Shown: positions 8,706 to 17,774 of the stretch, piece by piece
Layout: every line of letters begins with the position of its first letter
Position numbering within the stretch: position 1 is the stretch's first letter
Source of the DNA: JACKFB01 sp041389525
GTDB lineage: Bacteria > Myxococcota_A > UBA9042 > PHBI01 > JACKFB01
Assembly (NCBI GenBank): GCA_041389525.1
Contig: JAWKRR010000006.1
Location: forward strand, 130,027-194,026
Direction: 5' to 3'
Length of the DNA: 64,000 nucleotides
Notes under the pieces: model-generated
What the model was told of the DNA's origin: nothing
Seen by the model: the letters and a program-made list of their open reading frames with translations, nothing else
The model's database searches: none
Program-made: the position numbers and the translations under genes

Positions 8706-9906
8706 TCTCGTCCGCGTCCGCTCGGTCCGGGGCCGCCTCGTCCCGCGCTTCGTCGCGACCGACGACCCGGCGCTCGGCGAGGCGTCCGAGACCCTCTGCG
8801 CGCTCTTCACCGAGCACCTGGGCGGCCGCGTGGGCGAGCTTGAGGAGGCCATCGCCGACCACATCGGCGACGGGACCGACTACCTGGTCTGGCGCGGCCT
8901 CACCAAGCTGCTCATGGACCGCGCCACCATCGAGGTCCGCGCGGCCCGCCCCCCCGCCGAGGTGCGCGCGGTCGTCTTCGGCGAGGCCGCCGCGAGCTGG
9001 CCCGTCGGCCCGTCGAGCGAGACCGGCCTCTCCGACCGCGACGCCGTCATCGCCCGGGCGGCCACCCTGCTGGAGCTGTCCCCCGCCGAAGTCGAGGACG
9101 CGCTCTACGCCGACCTGTCCGCCGAAGCCCGCCTCGCCGCCATCGATTTGCCTGACGCCGCCTCACTAATCGACCGCTACAACCTCGGCCTCGCCCAGGC
9201 CGTCCTCCTCCGCGCCCGCGAGGTCGTCATCACCCTGCCGCGGCTGACCCCAGCCCGCGCGCGCCAGCTCTTCCGCGCCCTGCGCTTCCGCCAGCTCATG
9301 CACCGCGCCGAGCGCAGCAAGGCCGGCTGGCGCCTCATCGTCGACGGCCCCCTCTCGCTGTTCCGCCACACCCAACGCTACGGCCTCCAGCTCGCCCTCT
9401 TCCTCCCCGCCCTCTGCCACCTCCCCGAGTGGTCCCTCGAAGCCGACATCGTCTGGGGCGAGCGCCGCCGCCCGGCCGTCCTCGCCCTCGACCACACCAT
9501 GGGCATGCGCTCGCACACCCGCGACGTCGGCGCCTGGGAGAGCGACGAGGAGCGCCACCTCCGCGCCTCATGGAAGAAGGCCCAGCCCGAGTGGACGCTG
9601 CGCCGCGCCACCGAGATCATCGACCTCGACGGCCAGGACGTGCTGGTCCCCGACTACGTGCTCACCCACCCCGACGGCCGCCGCGCGCTGCTGGACATCG
9701 TCTGGTTCTGGCGCCGCCAGACCTTCGAGCGCCGCCTCGAGCTGCTGCGCCGCGCCGGCCCCCCCAACCTGGTCGTCGCCCTCGCCACCCGCCTGCGCGC
9801 CGACGCCGCCGACCTCCCCAAGCTGCCCGCCGGCGCCATCTACCCCTTCAAGGGCGTGATCGTACCCAAGCGCCTCTGCGAGCTCGCGGACACGGTGGCG
9901 GTCTAG
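8692..9906 (+). CDS. bax1: Bax1 (DUF790) XPB-associated nuclease
   Basis: 404 residues from GTG 8692, with GGAGGGAG just upstream. The family is recognised from the N-terminus MLTADLVRVRSVRGRLVPRF, the central RARQLFRALRFRQLM block and the C-terminal nuclease-like segment. In that segment VPDYVL, ALLDIVWFW and a downstream Glu/Arg row resemble a PD-(D/E)xK core (D in VLVPDYVL, D in LLDIVWF). In archaea Bax1 is a structure-specific endonuclease that binds XPB and stimulates its unwinding. Its co-translation with the XPB gene here supports the same complex. It is last in the recD2-RNB-XPB-bax1 operon. Confidence 0.88.
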   Translation: MLTADLVRVRSVRGRLVPRFVATDDPALGEASETLCALFTEHLGGRVGELEEAIADHIGDGTDYLVWRGLTKLLMDRATIEVRAARPPAEVRAVVFGEAAASWPVGPSSETGLSDRDAVIARAATLLELSPAEVEDALYADLSAEARLAAIDLPDAASLIDRYNLGLAQAVLLRAREVVITLPRLTPARARQLFRALRFRQLMHRAERSKAGWRLIVDGPLSLFRHTQRYGLQLALFLPALCHLPEWSLEADIVWGERRRPAVLALDHTMGMRSHTRDVGAWESDEERHLRASWKKAQPEWTLRRATEIIDLDGQDVLVPDYVLTHPDGRRALLDIVWFWRRQTFERRLELLRRAGPPNLVVALATRLRADAADLPKLPAGAIYPFKGVIVPKRLCELADTVAV

Positions 9907-9987
9907 ACGGGTGATCCCGAGCCCACCGGGCCACCTCGCCCACCACCCGACCCGCGCCCGGCGTAGGAATTCGCCAACCATTGGAAC

Positions 9988-11232
9988 ATGTTCAGTTTCC
10001 GCGCGGGCGAACGCCGAGCTGCAGGCGTGTTTCCACTCGTCGACGTCGACGATCGTGTCGTGTATACACCCCGCTGCCTCGCGTACTGGGTGCCCTTCCG
10101 GATGTTCATCCCGCTACCCCTGCTTCTGAAGATCCTGCGCCTGCTCTTCTCCCGGAAATATTTCCGGGTCCGGTTGGTGCTGCTGACCTGCTTTTGGGCC
10201 AGCATTTACTTCAGTTTCTGGTTCTTCATCCAGGTGGGACGCGCCCTGGATCACGTGCTCTTCCCGGGCTTCAAGAAGGTGAACGTCCGCCCGCCGGTGT
10301 TCATCATCGCGAACCCACGCAGCGGCACGACTCTGCTACATCGCTTGATGTCGCGCGACGAGGAGCGATTCACCTGCCTCAAGCTCTACCAGACCATCCT
10401 GCCCTCGGTGACTTGGTACAAGCTGGTGGCCGGTCTCGCCTGGCTGGACAAGCGCCTGGGCGGCCCGATGCGTTGGGTGCTCACGCGAATCGAGCGCGTC
10501 TTCATGGGCGGCTGGGACGACATCCACAAGATGGGGTTCGCCGAAGCCGAGGAGGACGAGGCGTTCTGGGTGCTGACCCTCTGCAGCCCCGCGGTCCACA
10601 TGCTCTGGCCCTTCTTCGACGAGCTCAAAGAGTGCCAGTTCGTCGACCAGCTCCCCGAGCCCACGCGCCAGCGCCTGATGGCCTACTACCGGACCTGCAT
10701 CCAGCGTCACCTCTACGCCACCGGCACCGACCGCATCTTCCTCAACAAGACCGTGCTAGCCGCGGGCCGCATGGGTTCGCTGCTCGAGCTCTTCCCCGAC
10801 GCCCAGGTCGTCTATCTGGTGCGCGACCCCTACAAGGCCATCCCCTCCGCGGTCAGCATGTTCGAGACCGCCTGGGCGCAAGCGTCACCGCATCTGGCAG
10901 GAAATTCCTACGCATCTCGCGCGTTCGCCCAGCTCATGGTCGACTACTACAAGTGCTATCTGGACCTCGCGAGGAAATTCCCGAGCGACAGGTTCGTCAC
11001 CGTGATGTACGAGGACTTGGTCAACGACGCTGTGGGCGTCGTAAATCAGGTCTACGGCGCGCTCGGTTTGTCGCCAAGCCCGCAATTTCTGGAGACACTG
11101 GCCGCCGAGACCCGGCGCCACGAGAGCTACAAGAGCCGACACCGCTACGCGCTCGAGGATTTCGGACTGGACGCGGCCTTCGTTCAGCAGGCCCTCCCCG
11201 AAGCCTTCGACGTCTACGGTTTTGCGCGCTGA
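9988..11232 (+). CDS. Membrane-associated sulfotransferase (PAPS-dependent)
   Basis: 414 residues. A hydrophobic N-terminal stretch (about 33-92) suggests membrane association. The 5'-phosphosulfate loop NPRSGTTLLHRL is at residues 109-120. The 3'-phosphate-binding segment VYLVRDPYKAIPSAV lies near 270-285. These define the sulfotransferase fold; the acceptor (glycan, lipid or other) cannot be told from sequence. The next gene, 28 bp downstream, is an APS kinase that makes the PAPS donor, so the two form a sulfation cassette. Confidence 0.88.
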   Translation: MFSFRAGERRAAGVFPLVDVDDRVVYTPRCLAYWVPFRMFIPLPLLLKILRLLFSRKYFRVRLVLLTCFWASIYFSFWFFIQVGRALDHVLFPGFKKVNVRPPVFIIANPRSGTTLLHRLMSRDEERFTCLKLYQTILPSVTWYKLVAGLAWLDKRLGGPMRWVLTRIERVFMGGWDDIHKMGFAEAEEDEAFWVLTLCSPAVHMLWPFFDELKECQFVDQLPEPTRQRLMAYYRTCIQRHLYATGTDRIFLNKTVLAAGRMGSLLELFPDAQVVYLVRDPYKAIPSAVSMFETAWAQASPHLAGNSYASRAFAQLMVDYYKCYLDLARKFPSDRFVTVMYEDLVNDAVGVVNQVYGALGLSPSPQFLETLAAETRRHESYKSRHRYALEDFGLDAAFVQQALPEAFDVYGFAR

Positions 11233-11260
11233 CCCCGCAGCGGGTTCAGGAGGCACGTTG

Positions 11261-11857
11261 ATGCAGCATCGAGGATTCGCGTTGTGGTTCACCGGTTTGT
11301 CCGGCGCGGGCAAGTCGACCCTCTCCGCCGCCGTGGCTGAGGTGTTGCGAGAGCGCGGCATGAAGGTCGAGGTGCTCGACGGCGACGAGGTCCGGACCAA
11401 CCTCTCGAAAGGTCTTGGGTTTTCGAAAGAGGACCGCGACACGAACGTTCGCCGCATCGCCTACGTGGCCCGTCTGCTCGCCCGCAACGGCGTCGTCGCC
11501 ATCGGCGCGACGATCTCGCCCTACAAGGACACGCGCGACCAGATCCGCGAGACCTTCCCGGTCGGCAGCTTCGTCGAGGTCTTCGCCCACTGCCCCTTGG
11601 AGCACCTCATCGAGCGCGACCCGAAGGGCCTCTACGCCCGCGCGCTCAAGGGCGAGCTTCGCCACTTCACCGGCATCGACGACCCGTACGAGCCGCCGGA
11701 GAACCCCGAGGTCGTCGTCAACACCTGCAGCGAGACCGTCGAGTCGGGCGTGCGCCGCATCCTCGGCGCCCTCGAGTTGATGGGCTTGGTTCCGCGCGCT
11801 GACGACGCCCGCCCGGAGCTGGTCCGCGAGCGATTTCGGGCGGTCGGACAAGGCTGA
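11261..11857 (+). CDS. cysC: Adenylylsulfate (APS) kinase
   Basis: 198 residues from ATG 11261, which has AGGAGG seven bases upstream. An in-frame TTG at 11222 would overlap the sulfotransferase and has no such site. Walker A GLSGAGKS is at residues 12-19. LDGDEVRTNL, GFSKEDRDTNVRRI and the lid region DPKGLYARA are classic CysC signatures. It phosphorylates APS to PAPS. It stands alone without sulfurylase genes, next to a sulfotransferase, which points to donor supply for sulfation rather than assimilation. Confidence 0.93.
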   Translation: MQHRGFALWFTGLSGAGKSTLSAAVAEVLRERGMKVEVLDGDEVRTNLSKGLGFSKEDRDTNVRRIAYVARLLARNGVVAIGATISPYKDTRDQIRETFPVGSFVEVFAHCPLEHLIERDPKGLYARALKGELRHFTGIDDPYEPPENPEVVVNTCSETVESGVRRILGALELMGLVPRADDARPELVRERFRAVGQG

Positions 11858-11866
11858 GACGGGGTC

Positions 11867-11882
11867 CCCACTCGCATGTGGG
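11867..11882 (+). terminator. Hairpin just after cysC
   Basis: CCCAC-tcgcat-GTGGG, ten bases past the cysC stop. A second, GC-rich dyad (GCCCGA-TC-TCGGGC) follows around 11915-11928, then GGGCCTTTG. Either could end the sulfation transcript. Neither has a good U-tract. Confidence 0.4.
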
Positions 11883-12011
11883 AGCACGTCTTGAGCGAGC
11901 CGCGGGAGGGTCGGGCCCGATCTCGGGCGGGCCTTTGATTCGCAGCCAGCCTCGTTCGGCGCTACCCTCGGCCCGCGTCGCCGCAGACGGTGACGCCCGA
12001 AGGAGGACGCG

Positions 12012-13022
12012 ATGGTGTTTCGAGGCATGGCGACGCTGCGCGCTGCGGGCTTCGCGGTTTGTATCCTGGGCGCCGCCGCTTCGACGAGCGGCTGCGAGTC
12101 CTTGCTGACCGGAAACGAGGGCAATCTCCTCTTCTCTTACGAAGCGGTCGACGAGCTCTCCGACTTCAACAAGCCGCTGGCGGTGGGCGCGAAGCTGGAC
12201 TTGCGGGTCCGCGAGGCCGGCAACCGCGCGGAGGTCGACCTCCTGGTCGCCCGGAGCGAGTCGGCCGACGTGTTGAAGGTCGTCGACTTCACGACCAAGG
12301 GGCCGATCATCCTCGAGGGCGTCGCGGACGGCACCGCGCGCGTCGCCGTGCGCGCGCGGCTCAACAGCGGCGTGACCGTCGACGACACCGTGGACATGCA
12401 GGCGCGGGTGCCCGAGGTGCTCAAGCTGCGCCACGTGTGTTCGCCCGACACCGAGGCCGCCTATTTCGTCGACATGGACGTGCTGGTCCCCTTCGACATG
12501 GAGCTGCGTACCGGCAAGGCGCTGGTGGGCTACGGGTTGCACCCCGTGGACGTCGCGCCGGCCGCGGGCGTCGCCTTCGACGACACCTCGAAAGACCAGG
12601 AGAACTTCCACGTTCGCACCTCGGCGACGCCTGGGCTGGTGACCCTGAGCAGCCAGGTGGACTCGAACACGCTGGGGATGCGGCTCGTGAACATCGGCGA
12701 CATCGACGGCGGCGGCCTCTCGCCGGCGTCCCTGGACGACGAGGTGCCGGTCAACGCCATCGGGTCCGTGCGGGTGCTGCCGACGGTGGGTGGGCAGTAC
12801 GTCTGCTGCCCGCGGACGCCGATGACGGTCGTCACCGACACGCCGGAGACCTGCGAAGTGCTGGGCCTCGGCGAGGCGACCTGCTTGGTCGCCGGCTTCG
12901 TGACCGTGCGCGGAAAGGCCGAGGGCGACTGCAAGTTCCGCGCGAGCTGGGCCGCCGGCCAAGGGGGCGCAGGGCTTGAGACCAGCCTCACGGTCCCCAT
13001 CGTCGCCGCCGGAACGCCCTAG
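12012..13022 (+). CDS. Putative lipoprotein of unknown function
   Basis: 336 residues from ATG 12012, preceded by GAAGGAGG. The signal peptide ends in the lipobox STSGC (C28). The mature part is beta-rich in appearance, with repeated short strands (LDLRVREAG, ARVAVRARL) and a Cys cluster near 265-305 (YVCCPRTP, ETCEVLG, ATCLVAG). It looks like an Ig-like or bacterial surface-protein fold, but I do not recognise a family. It ends 9 bp before the aminotransferase start, so the two are probably co-transcribed. Confidence 0.8.
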   Translation: MVFRGMATLRAAGFAVCILGAAASTSGCESLLTGNEGNLLFSYEAVDELSDFNKPLAVGAKLDLRVREAGNRAEVDLLVARSESADVLKVVDFTTKGPIILEGVADGTARVAVRARLNSGVTVDDTVDMQARVPEVLKLRHVCSPDTEAAYFVDMDVLVPFDMELRTGKALVGYGLHPVDVAPAAGVAFDDTSKDQENFHVRTSATPGLVTLSSQVDSNTLGMRLVNIGDIDGGGLSPASLDDEVPVNAIGSVRVLPTVGGQYVCCPRTPMTVVTDTPETCEVLGLGEATCLVAGFVTVRGKAEGDCKFRASWAAGQGGAGLETSLTVPIVAAGTP

Positions 13023-13031
13023 CGGCCGCTG

Positions 13032-14240
13032 GTGGACGCCTCCCAGAACCACACGCCCCGGCTGGGCGAGCGCAAGCTCTTCCCCCGCCTCCAAGCCCGC
13101 GCTTACCTGGCCCACGCGGCGGTCTCGCCGCCGTCGAGCGCCGTCGAGGCGGCCGTGGCGCGCTTCGTCGCCGACCAAGCCAGCACGGGCGTCTCGGCGT
13201 TCATGACCTACAAGCGCCGCCGCGACGCGTTTCGTCCTGCGCTGGCGGCGCTCATCGGCGCGCGCGCCGACGACATCGCGCTGATGGGCAACACGACCCA
13301 GGGCGTGTCGGCTATCGCGGTCTCGCTGCCGTGGCGCGCGGGGGACCGGGTCGTCCTGTGCCGCGGCGAGTTCCCGACCAACGTGACGCCGTGGCTACAG
13401 GCCGCGCGGGCTCACGACCTGGTCCCGGTGTGGCTGGACGCGCCCGACCCCCTGCGGCCGGTCGGCGACTTCCTCGATCGCCTCGCGGCCGCGCTGGAAG
13501 GCGGCGCCAGGCTGGTGGCGCTCTCGGCGGTGGCCTTCCAGACCGGCATGCGCTTGCCCCTCGGCGCCATCGCGGCGCTGTGTCACCAGCACGGTGCGGA
13601 GCTCTTCGTCGACGCGATTCAGGCCGTCGGCGCCTTGCCGATCGACGTGGTGCGAGACCGCGTCGACTACCTCGCCGCCGGAAGCCACAAGTGGATGATG
13701 GGGCTCGATGGGGCCGGGCTGCTCTACATCGCGCCGGAGCGGGTCGGGGCCCTGCGGCCGCTGCTCGCGGGCTGGCTCAGCCACGAGGACGGGCTGGGCT
13801 TTCTCGGCCTCGGGGCCGGGCATCTGCGCTACGACCGCCCGATCCGGCAGCGCGCCGACATCTTCGAGAGCGGCATGTCGAACGCCGCGGGGTTCGCGGC
13901 CCTCGAGGCGGGAGTGTCGCCTCTCGCCGAGCTTGGGACCGCGGCCATCTTCGAGCACGTCGATCGCTACAACGGCGCTCTGGACCAAGGCCTGCGCGGG
14001 CGGGGGTTTCGCAGCCTCCGGGCCTCCACGCCGGACGCCCGCTCCGGCATTCTCAGCGTGTTTCCGCCTGAGGGCGTCGACCTCATTGCGCTGCACGCGG
14101 CCCTCGATGCCCGGGGAATCGTGACCTCGACCCCCGACGGCCTGCTGCGTTTCGCGCCGCACTGGCCCAACGCCCACGCGGAAGTGCCGCAGGTGTTGGA
14201 CGCGGTGGACGAGGCGGTGAAGACGTTGCGGCGGGGTTGA
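13032..14240 (+). CDS. Class V aminotransferase-fold PLP enzyme (cysteine-desulfurase/NifS-like superfamily)
   Basis: 402 residues, start GTG. The fold-type I core is clear: NTTQGVSAIA, GEFPTNVTPW, a PLP-contacting FVDAIQAVGALPID with the conserved Asp, and the Schiff-base lysine K220 in GSHKWMMG. The Lys environment SHKWMMG is more like isopenicillin-N-epimerase/kynureninase-like members than IscS. I see no obvious desulfurase Cys loop, so substrate and reaction are unassigned. It overlaps the DUF309 gene by one base (TGATG). Confidence 0.85.
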   Translation: MDASQNHTPRLGERKLFPRLQARAYLAHAAVSPPSSAVEAAVARFVADQASTGVSAFMTYKRRRDAFRPALAALIGARADDIALMGNTTQGVSAIAVSLPWRAGDRVVLCRGEFPTNVTPWLQAARAHDLVPVWLDAPDPLRPVGDFLDRLAAALEGGARLVALSAVAFQTGMRLPLGAIAALCHQHGAELFVDAIQAVGALPIDVVRDRVDYLAAGSHKWMMGLDGAGLLYIAPERVGALRPLLAGWLSHEDGLGFLGLGAGHLRYDRPIRQRADIFESGMSNAAGFAALEAGVSPLAELGTAAIFEHVDRYNGALDQGLRGRGFRSLRASTPDARSGILSVFPPEGVDLIALHAALDARGIVTSTPDGLLRFAPHWPNAHAEVPQVLDAVDEAVKTLRRG

Positions 14241-14590
14241 TGAGCGAGTCGAACCCGCTCGCGGCCGGCCTCGAGGCCTTCGAACGCGGTGACTTCCACG
14301 GCGCGCACGAGGCGTGGGAGGAGATCTGGCGTCAGATGGAGGCCGGACCGGACCGCGAGGCGCTCCAGGGTCTGATCCAGGCGGCCGTCTCGCTCCACCA
14401 CCTCGGCCAGGGCAACCGGGTCGGCGCCCAGAGCGTCGGTGCGCGGGCCTTGGCGCGGCTGAGCGCTGCGCCTTCGCCCTGGTGCGGGCTGAGACTCCGC
14501 GCGCTCTCCCACGTCTTGCAGCGGGCGCTTGAGTCGGGCGAGGCGCCGCAGTCGCTGGCAGGCTTGCTCGGCGGCGGAACACCGGGGTAG
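14240..14590 (+). CDS. DUF309 family protein
   Basis: 116 residues from ATG 14240; a TTG at 14237 would add one residue. The conserved pattern AFERGDFHGAHEAWEEIW followed by ALQGLIQAAVSLHH marks the DUF309 helical family, whose function is unknown. It is translationally coupled to the upstream PLP enzyme, and the kinase starts 26 bp downstream. Confidence 0.82.
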   Translation: MSESNPLAAGLEAFERGDFHGAHEAWEEIWRQMEAGPDREALQGLIQAAVSLHHLGQGNRVGAQSVGARALARLSAAPSPWCGLRLRALSHVLQRALESGEAPQSLAGLLGGGTPG

Positions 14591-14616
14591 AGACGAGCCA
14601 TGACGGGCGCAGCGCA

Positions 14617-16818
14617 GTGACAGAGCCGCAGGAAGACAAGGTCGTCGGCACCGTCGTGGCCGGCCGCTTCGAGGTCATCCGCGTGCTGGGCCAGGGCGGG
14701 ATGGGCACCGTCTACGAGGCGCGCCAGGTGGCGATGAATCGCCGTGTGGCGCTCAAGCTCATCCACACGCACGTCGTGCAGTCCCAAGCGGGCATCGAGC
14801 GCTTCGAGCGCGAGATGCAGGCCACCGCGCGCATCCGGCACCCCAACACCATCCAGGTCTACGACTACGGCCAGACCGAGGACGGGCGTCTGTACCTGGC
14901 CATGGAGTTCCTCGAAGGGAAGGCCCTCGCCGAGGTGATCCGCGACGAGGGGCCGCTGGCCTTCGAGCGCGTCGTCCACATCGGCACCCAGGTCGCCCGC
15001 GCGCTGCACGCCGCCCAGAGCGAGGGGATCGTCCACCGGGACCTGAAGCCCGACAACATCATGCTGATCGACCGCTACGGCGAGCGCGACCAGCTTCAGG
15101 TGCTCGACTTCGGCATCGCCCACTTCCTCGACAACTCGCACACGCAGCTCACGACCGACGGCGCCATCATCGGGACCCCGGCCTACATGGCGCCCGAGCA
15201 GGCCAAGGGAGTCGGCGTCGACGCCCGCACCGACCTGTACGCCCTGGGCGTGGTGCTTTACGAGATGGTGACGGGCTCGGCACCCTTCCGCGGCCCGACC
15301 ACGGTGAGCGTGCTGGTGATGCACGTGCAGGTGCCGCCTCGGCCCCCGTCCGAGCTGGTCGAGGTCCCCGAGGCCCTCGAGTCCCTCATCATGGACCTGC
15401 TGGCCAAGGCGCCCTCGGACCGCCCGCCGACCGCCGCCGCGGTCATCGAGCGGCTGCGCGCCATGGCGCCCGAGGCCGCCGGCGTCACGGGCCCCCGCCG
15501 GCCGCCGCCCGACCTGAGCGTCCCCTCGGGGCCGGTCCTCGGCGCTGTCTCCCAGGACGCCCCGACCGACCTCGGCGCGCTGCCGCCGGCGGTGGGCGGC
15601 GCGGCGAAACCGCCACCGGCCGTGGCCAGCGACGCCGTGAGCAGCGGCGGCGGCGTCTGGGTCGCCATGGGCCTCATCGTCGGCGCGGTGCTCTTTGTGG
15701 CGGCCCTGGTCGGCGGCGGCGTCTGGTGGGCGTTCGGCGGCGGCCAATCCTCCGATTCGCCTGACGCCATCTCACAATCCGGGGACGTGGCGGTCGCCGC
15801 GGCGGATGTGGCCAAGCCGCCAGCAAAGGACGCGGGTGGGGCCGTGGCGAAGGCGGACGCAGGCGGCACGGTGTCCCCGAAGGACCCCAAGCGGCCCACG
15901 GCGGCCGACGCGACGGCGCCCCCGGCCGCCGACGCGGGCGCGGTCGCCGCTCAGGCTGAGGACGCCGGCCCCAAGACCGCCGAGGAGGTCGAGGCACCAC
16001 AGCCCGAGATCCCGGAGGCGACAGCCGAAGCCCGGAGCGCCCTCGACGCGCTCTACTCCGAGTCCGGCGACCCGCCGCCGCCCGTCGCCTGCCGGAGCCG
16101 CGAGGCGCCCGCGGTGGCGCGTTTGACCGCGGTGATGACGTTGATGCGCGGGGGCGTCGTCGGGGGAGGGCGCTCGGAGGACCAGCGGGCCTTGGCGTTG
16201 CTGGAAGAGGGGGCGTCCGCGGCGCTGGTGGACCAGGCTGAGGCCGGTCAAGCGGAGGACGTTCAGACCGAGGCGGCGGGCGGCGCGGAGCTGCAGGCGC
16301 AGCTAGCGCGGGCTCGGCTGCTGGTGGGCGCGGACACGGACAAGGCGCTCGAGGCGGCGCAGGCGGCCGAGAAGGCGTGTCCCGACTGGGCGTGGCCGAA
16401 GAATCTGATCGGGAACGCCCTGCAGTTGAAGCGCGATTTCCCAGGCGCTAGCGCGGCATACGAGCGGGCTCTGGTCGCGTGGCCTTCGTATGCGGCGCCG
16501 CGGTTCAACGTGGGGCTCTTGGCGATGCGGGCGGGCGACCACGAAGCCGCCGTCGCTGCGTTCACCGGCCTGCTCGAGCGCGACCCTGAGCACCCGAACG
16601 GGCATCTGGCTCGAGCCCAAGCGCAGCTCGCGCGCGGCAAGGCGGAGCTGGCTCTGACCGACCTCGACGTGGTCATCGCGCGCCGCCCCGAGCACGGCGG
16701 GGCTTGGCTCTTGCGGGGGCAGGCGCTGCGGGCGCTCAAGCGGGACGACGACGCGAAGAAGGCCTTCTGCCGCGCCAAAGAGCTGGGCGAAGAGGGCGCG
16801 AAGAGCCTCTGCCCGTAG
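14617..16818 (+). CDS. Hanks-type Ser/Thr protein kinase with a transmembrane helix and C-terminal TPRs
   Basis: 733 residues, start GTG. The cytoplasmic kinase has GQGGMG (25-30), catalytic K47 in VALKLI, HRDLKPDN near 139-146, DFG, and an activation segment GTPAYMAPEQ, so all catalytic residues are present. One transmembrane helix lies near 348-372. After an Ala/Asp/Pro-rich linker (about 380-480), residues 550-733 form TPR-like helical repeats that would sit outside the cytoplasm. This layout is common in Myxococcota kinases. Substrates are unknown. Confidence 0.92.
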   Translation: MTEPQEDKVVGTVVAGRFEVIRVLGQGGMGTVYEARQVAMNRRVALKLIHTHVVQSQAGIERFEREMQATARIRHPNTIQVYDYGQTEDGRLYLAMEFLEGKALAEVIRDEGPLAFERVVHIGTQVARALHAAQSEGIVHRDLKPDNIMLIDRYGERDQLQVLDFGIAHFLDNSHTQLTTDGAIIGTPAYMAPEQAKGVGVDARTDLYALGVVLYEMVTGSAPFRGPTTVSVLVMHVQVPPRPPSELVEVPEALESLIMDLLAKAPSDRPPTAAAVIERLRAMAPEAAGVTGPRRPPPDLSVPSGPVLGAVSQDAPTDLGALPPAVGGAAKPPPAVASDAVSSGGGVWVAMGLIVGAVLFVAALVGGGVWWAFGGGQSSDSPDAISQSGDVAVAAADVAKPPAKDAGGAVAKADAGGTVSPKDPKRPTAADATAPPAADAGAVAAQAEDAGPKTAEEVEAPQPEIPEATAEARSALDALYSESGDPPPPVACRSREAPAVARLTAVMTLMRGGVVGGGRSEDQRALALLEEGASAALVDQAEAGQAEDVQTEAAGGAELQAQLARARLLVGADTDKALEAAQAAEKACPDWAWPKNLIGNALQLKRDFPGASAAYERALVAWPSYAAPRFNVGLLAMRAGDHEAAVAAFTGLLERDPEHPNGHLARAQAQLARGKAELALTDLDVVIARRPEHGGAWLLRGQALRALKRDDDAKKAFCRAKELGEEGAKSLCP

Positions 16819-16840
16819 CCAACCTCGGCGCGGGTCTCGC

Positions 16841-17641
16841 CTACTGCATCAGCCGGTCGAGGGCGGCCGACGCGAGCTGAAAGTCGGGCTGCTCGGCGAC
16901 CACGGCCTGGAGCTCGGCCTTGGCGGCCGGCACATCGCCCTTGTCCTTGGCGTCCAGCGCGCGCGAGTAGCGAAGTGCGGTCTTGGTGGCGAGGCGCTTG
17001 GGGGCCTTGGGCCGCTTGGCCGCGGCGGTGCGGCGGGCGTCCTCGGGCTGCGGCTTCACGTCGGCGCGGGAGGTCAGCACCTCGCCCACGCTGACGCCGA
17101 GCTTCTGCTCGAGCTCGAGGAAATCTCCGGGCTTTCCGTGGAAACCGAAGCTGCGAATCACGCGGCCGGTCTCGACCTCGACCACCCGGGCGTCCGCACG
17201 CAGCGTGCCCATCAGCTCGAAATAGGCGCCCAGGACCAGGTACTTGGCGCCCAGGAGCTTGCCGATCTTCGCCGCGGTGCTCTGGTCGATCTTACGGCTC
17301 TTCTGAAGCTCGAGCTCGGCCAGCACCTCCTCAAGACGCTCGCGCTCGACCACGCGGATGCCGGCGAGGCCGGAGAGGTCGCTGACCAGCATCTGCGCGA
17401 GCCCCTTGCGCAGCACGGCCATCTCCTCGTTCTCGCCTGAGTAATCGAAGTAGAGCACCGCGACGGTTGGGCCCTCGGTCGGGGCGGTCTCGGCCGCCTC
17501 GGGAGTCGCCGGTCGCGCCACGACGGCGTCGCCGCCTCGTTCCGACGGGGCCGCCTCGGGTTCGGTCGCCGACGCCGCCGTCGTGAACGCGGCGAGCAGA
17601 CCGACGGAGAGCAAGAGCGAGCAGCGGGCAGTGCGCGACAT
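16841..17641 (-). CDS. CsgG/FlgO-like periplasmic or outer-membrane protein
   Basis: 266 residues from ATG 17641. The longer reading frame starts 57 codons upstream and has no signal peptide at its start. A signal peptide covers about residues 1-26. TVAVLYFDYSG, then RKGLAQMLVSDLSG, VVERERLEEVLAEL and GKLLGAKYLVLGAYFEL match the CsgG-like domain. That domain is also found in FlgO, an outer-membrane protein needed for Vibrio flagella. The C-terminal ~50 residues are helical and TPR-like. The flagellar cluster starts 0.9 kb away, but a flagellar role is only inference. Confidence 0.75.
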   Translation of the reverse strand: MSRTARCSLLLSVGLLAAFTTAASATEPEAAPSERGGDAVVARPATPEAAETAPTEGPTVAVLYFDYSGENEEMAVLRKGLAQMLVSDLSGLAGIRVVERERLEEVLAELELQKSRKIDQSTAAKIGKLLGAKYLVLGAYFELMGTLRADARVVEVETGRVIRSFGFHGKPGDFLELEQKLGVSVGEVLTSRADVKPQPEDARRTAAAKRPKAPKRLATKTALRYSRALDAKDKGDVPAAKAELQAVVAEQPDFQLASAALDRLMQ

Positions 17642-17774
17642 GGCGACCTCATGGTTCGAATGGCGACAGCGTAATCGGCTGGGCGATCGGTTGCGAGCGC
17701 CGGCACGTTGACGCCGCCCAGCCCCTCTGAGATACCCCACCCATGACTGGGCCCAAGGTTGAGCGCGCGAACCC

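Noticed and set aside
11718..13178. 486-codon minus-strand frame
   Set aside because: Runs opposite cysC, the lipoprotein and the aminotransferase; it crosses gene boundaries and has no domain.
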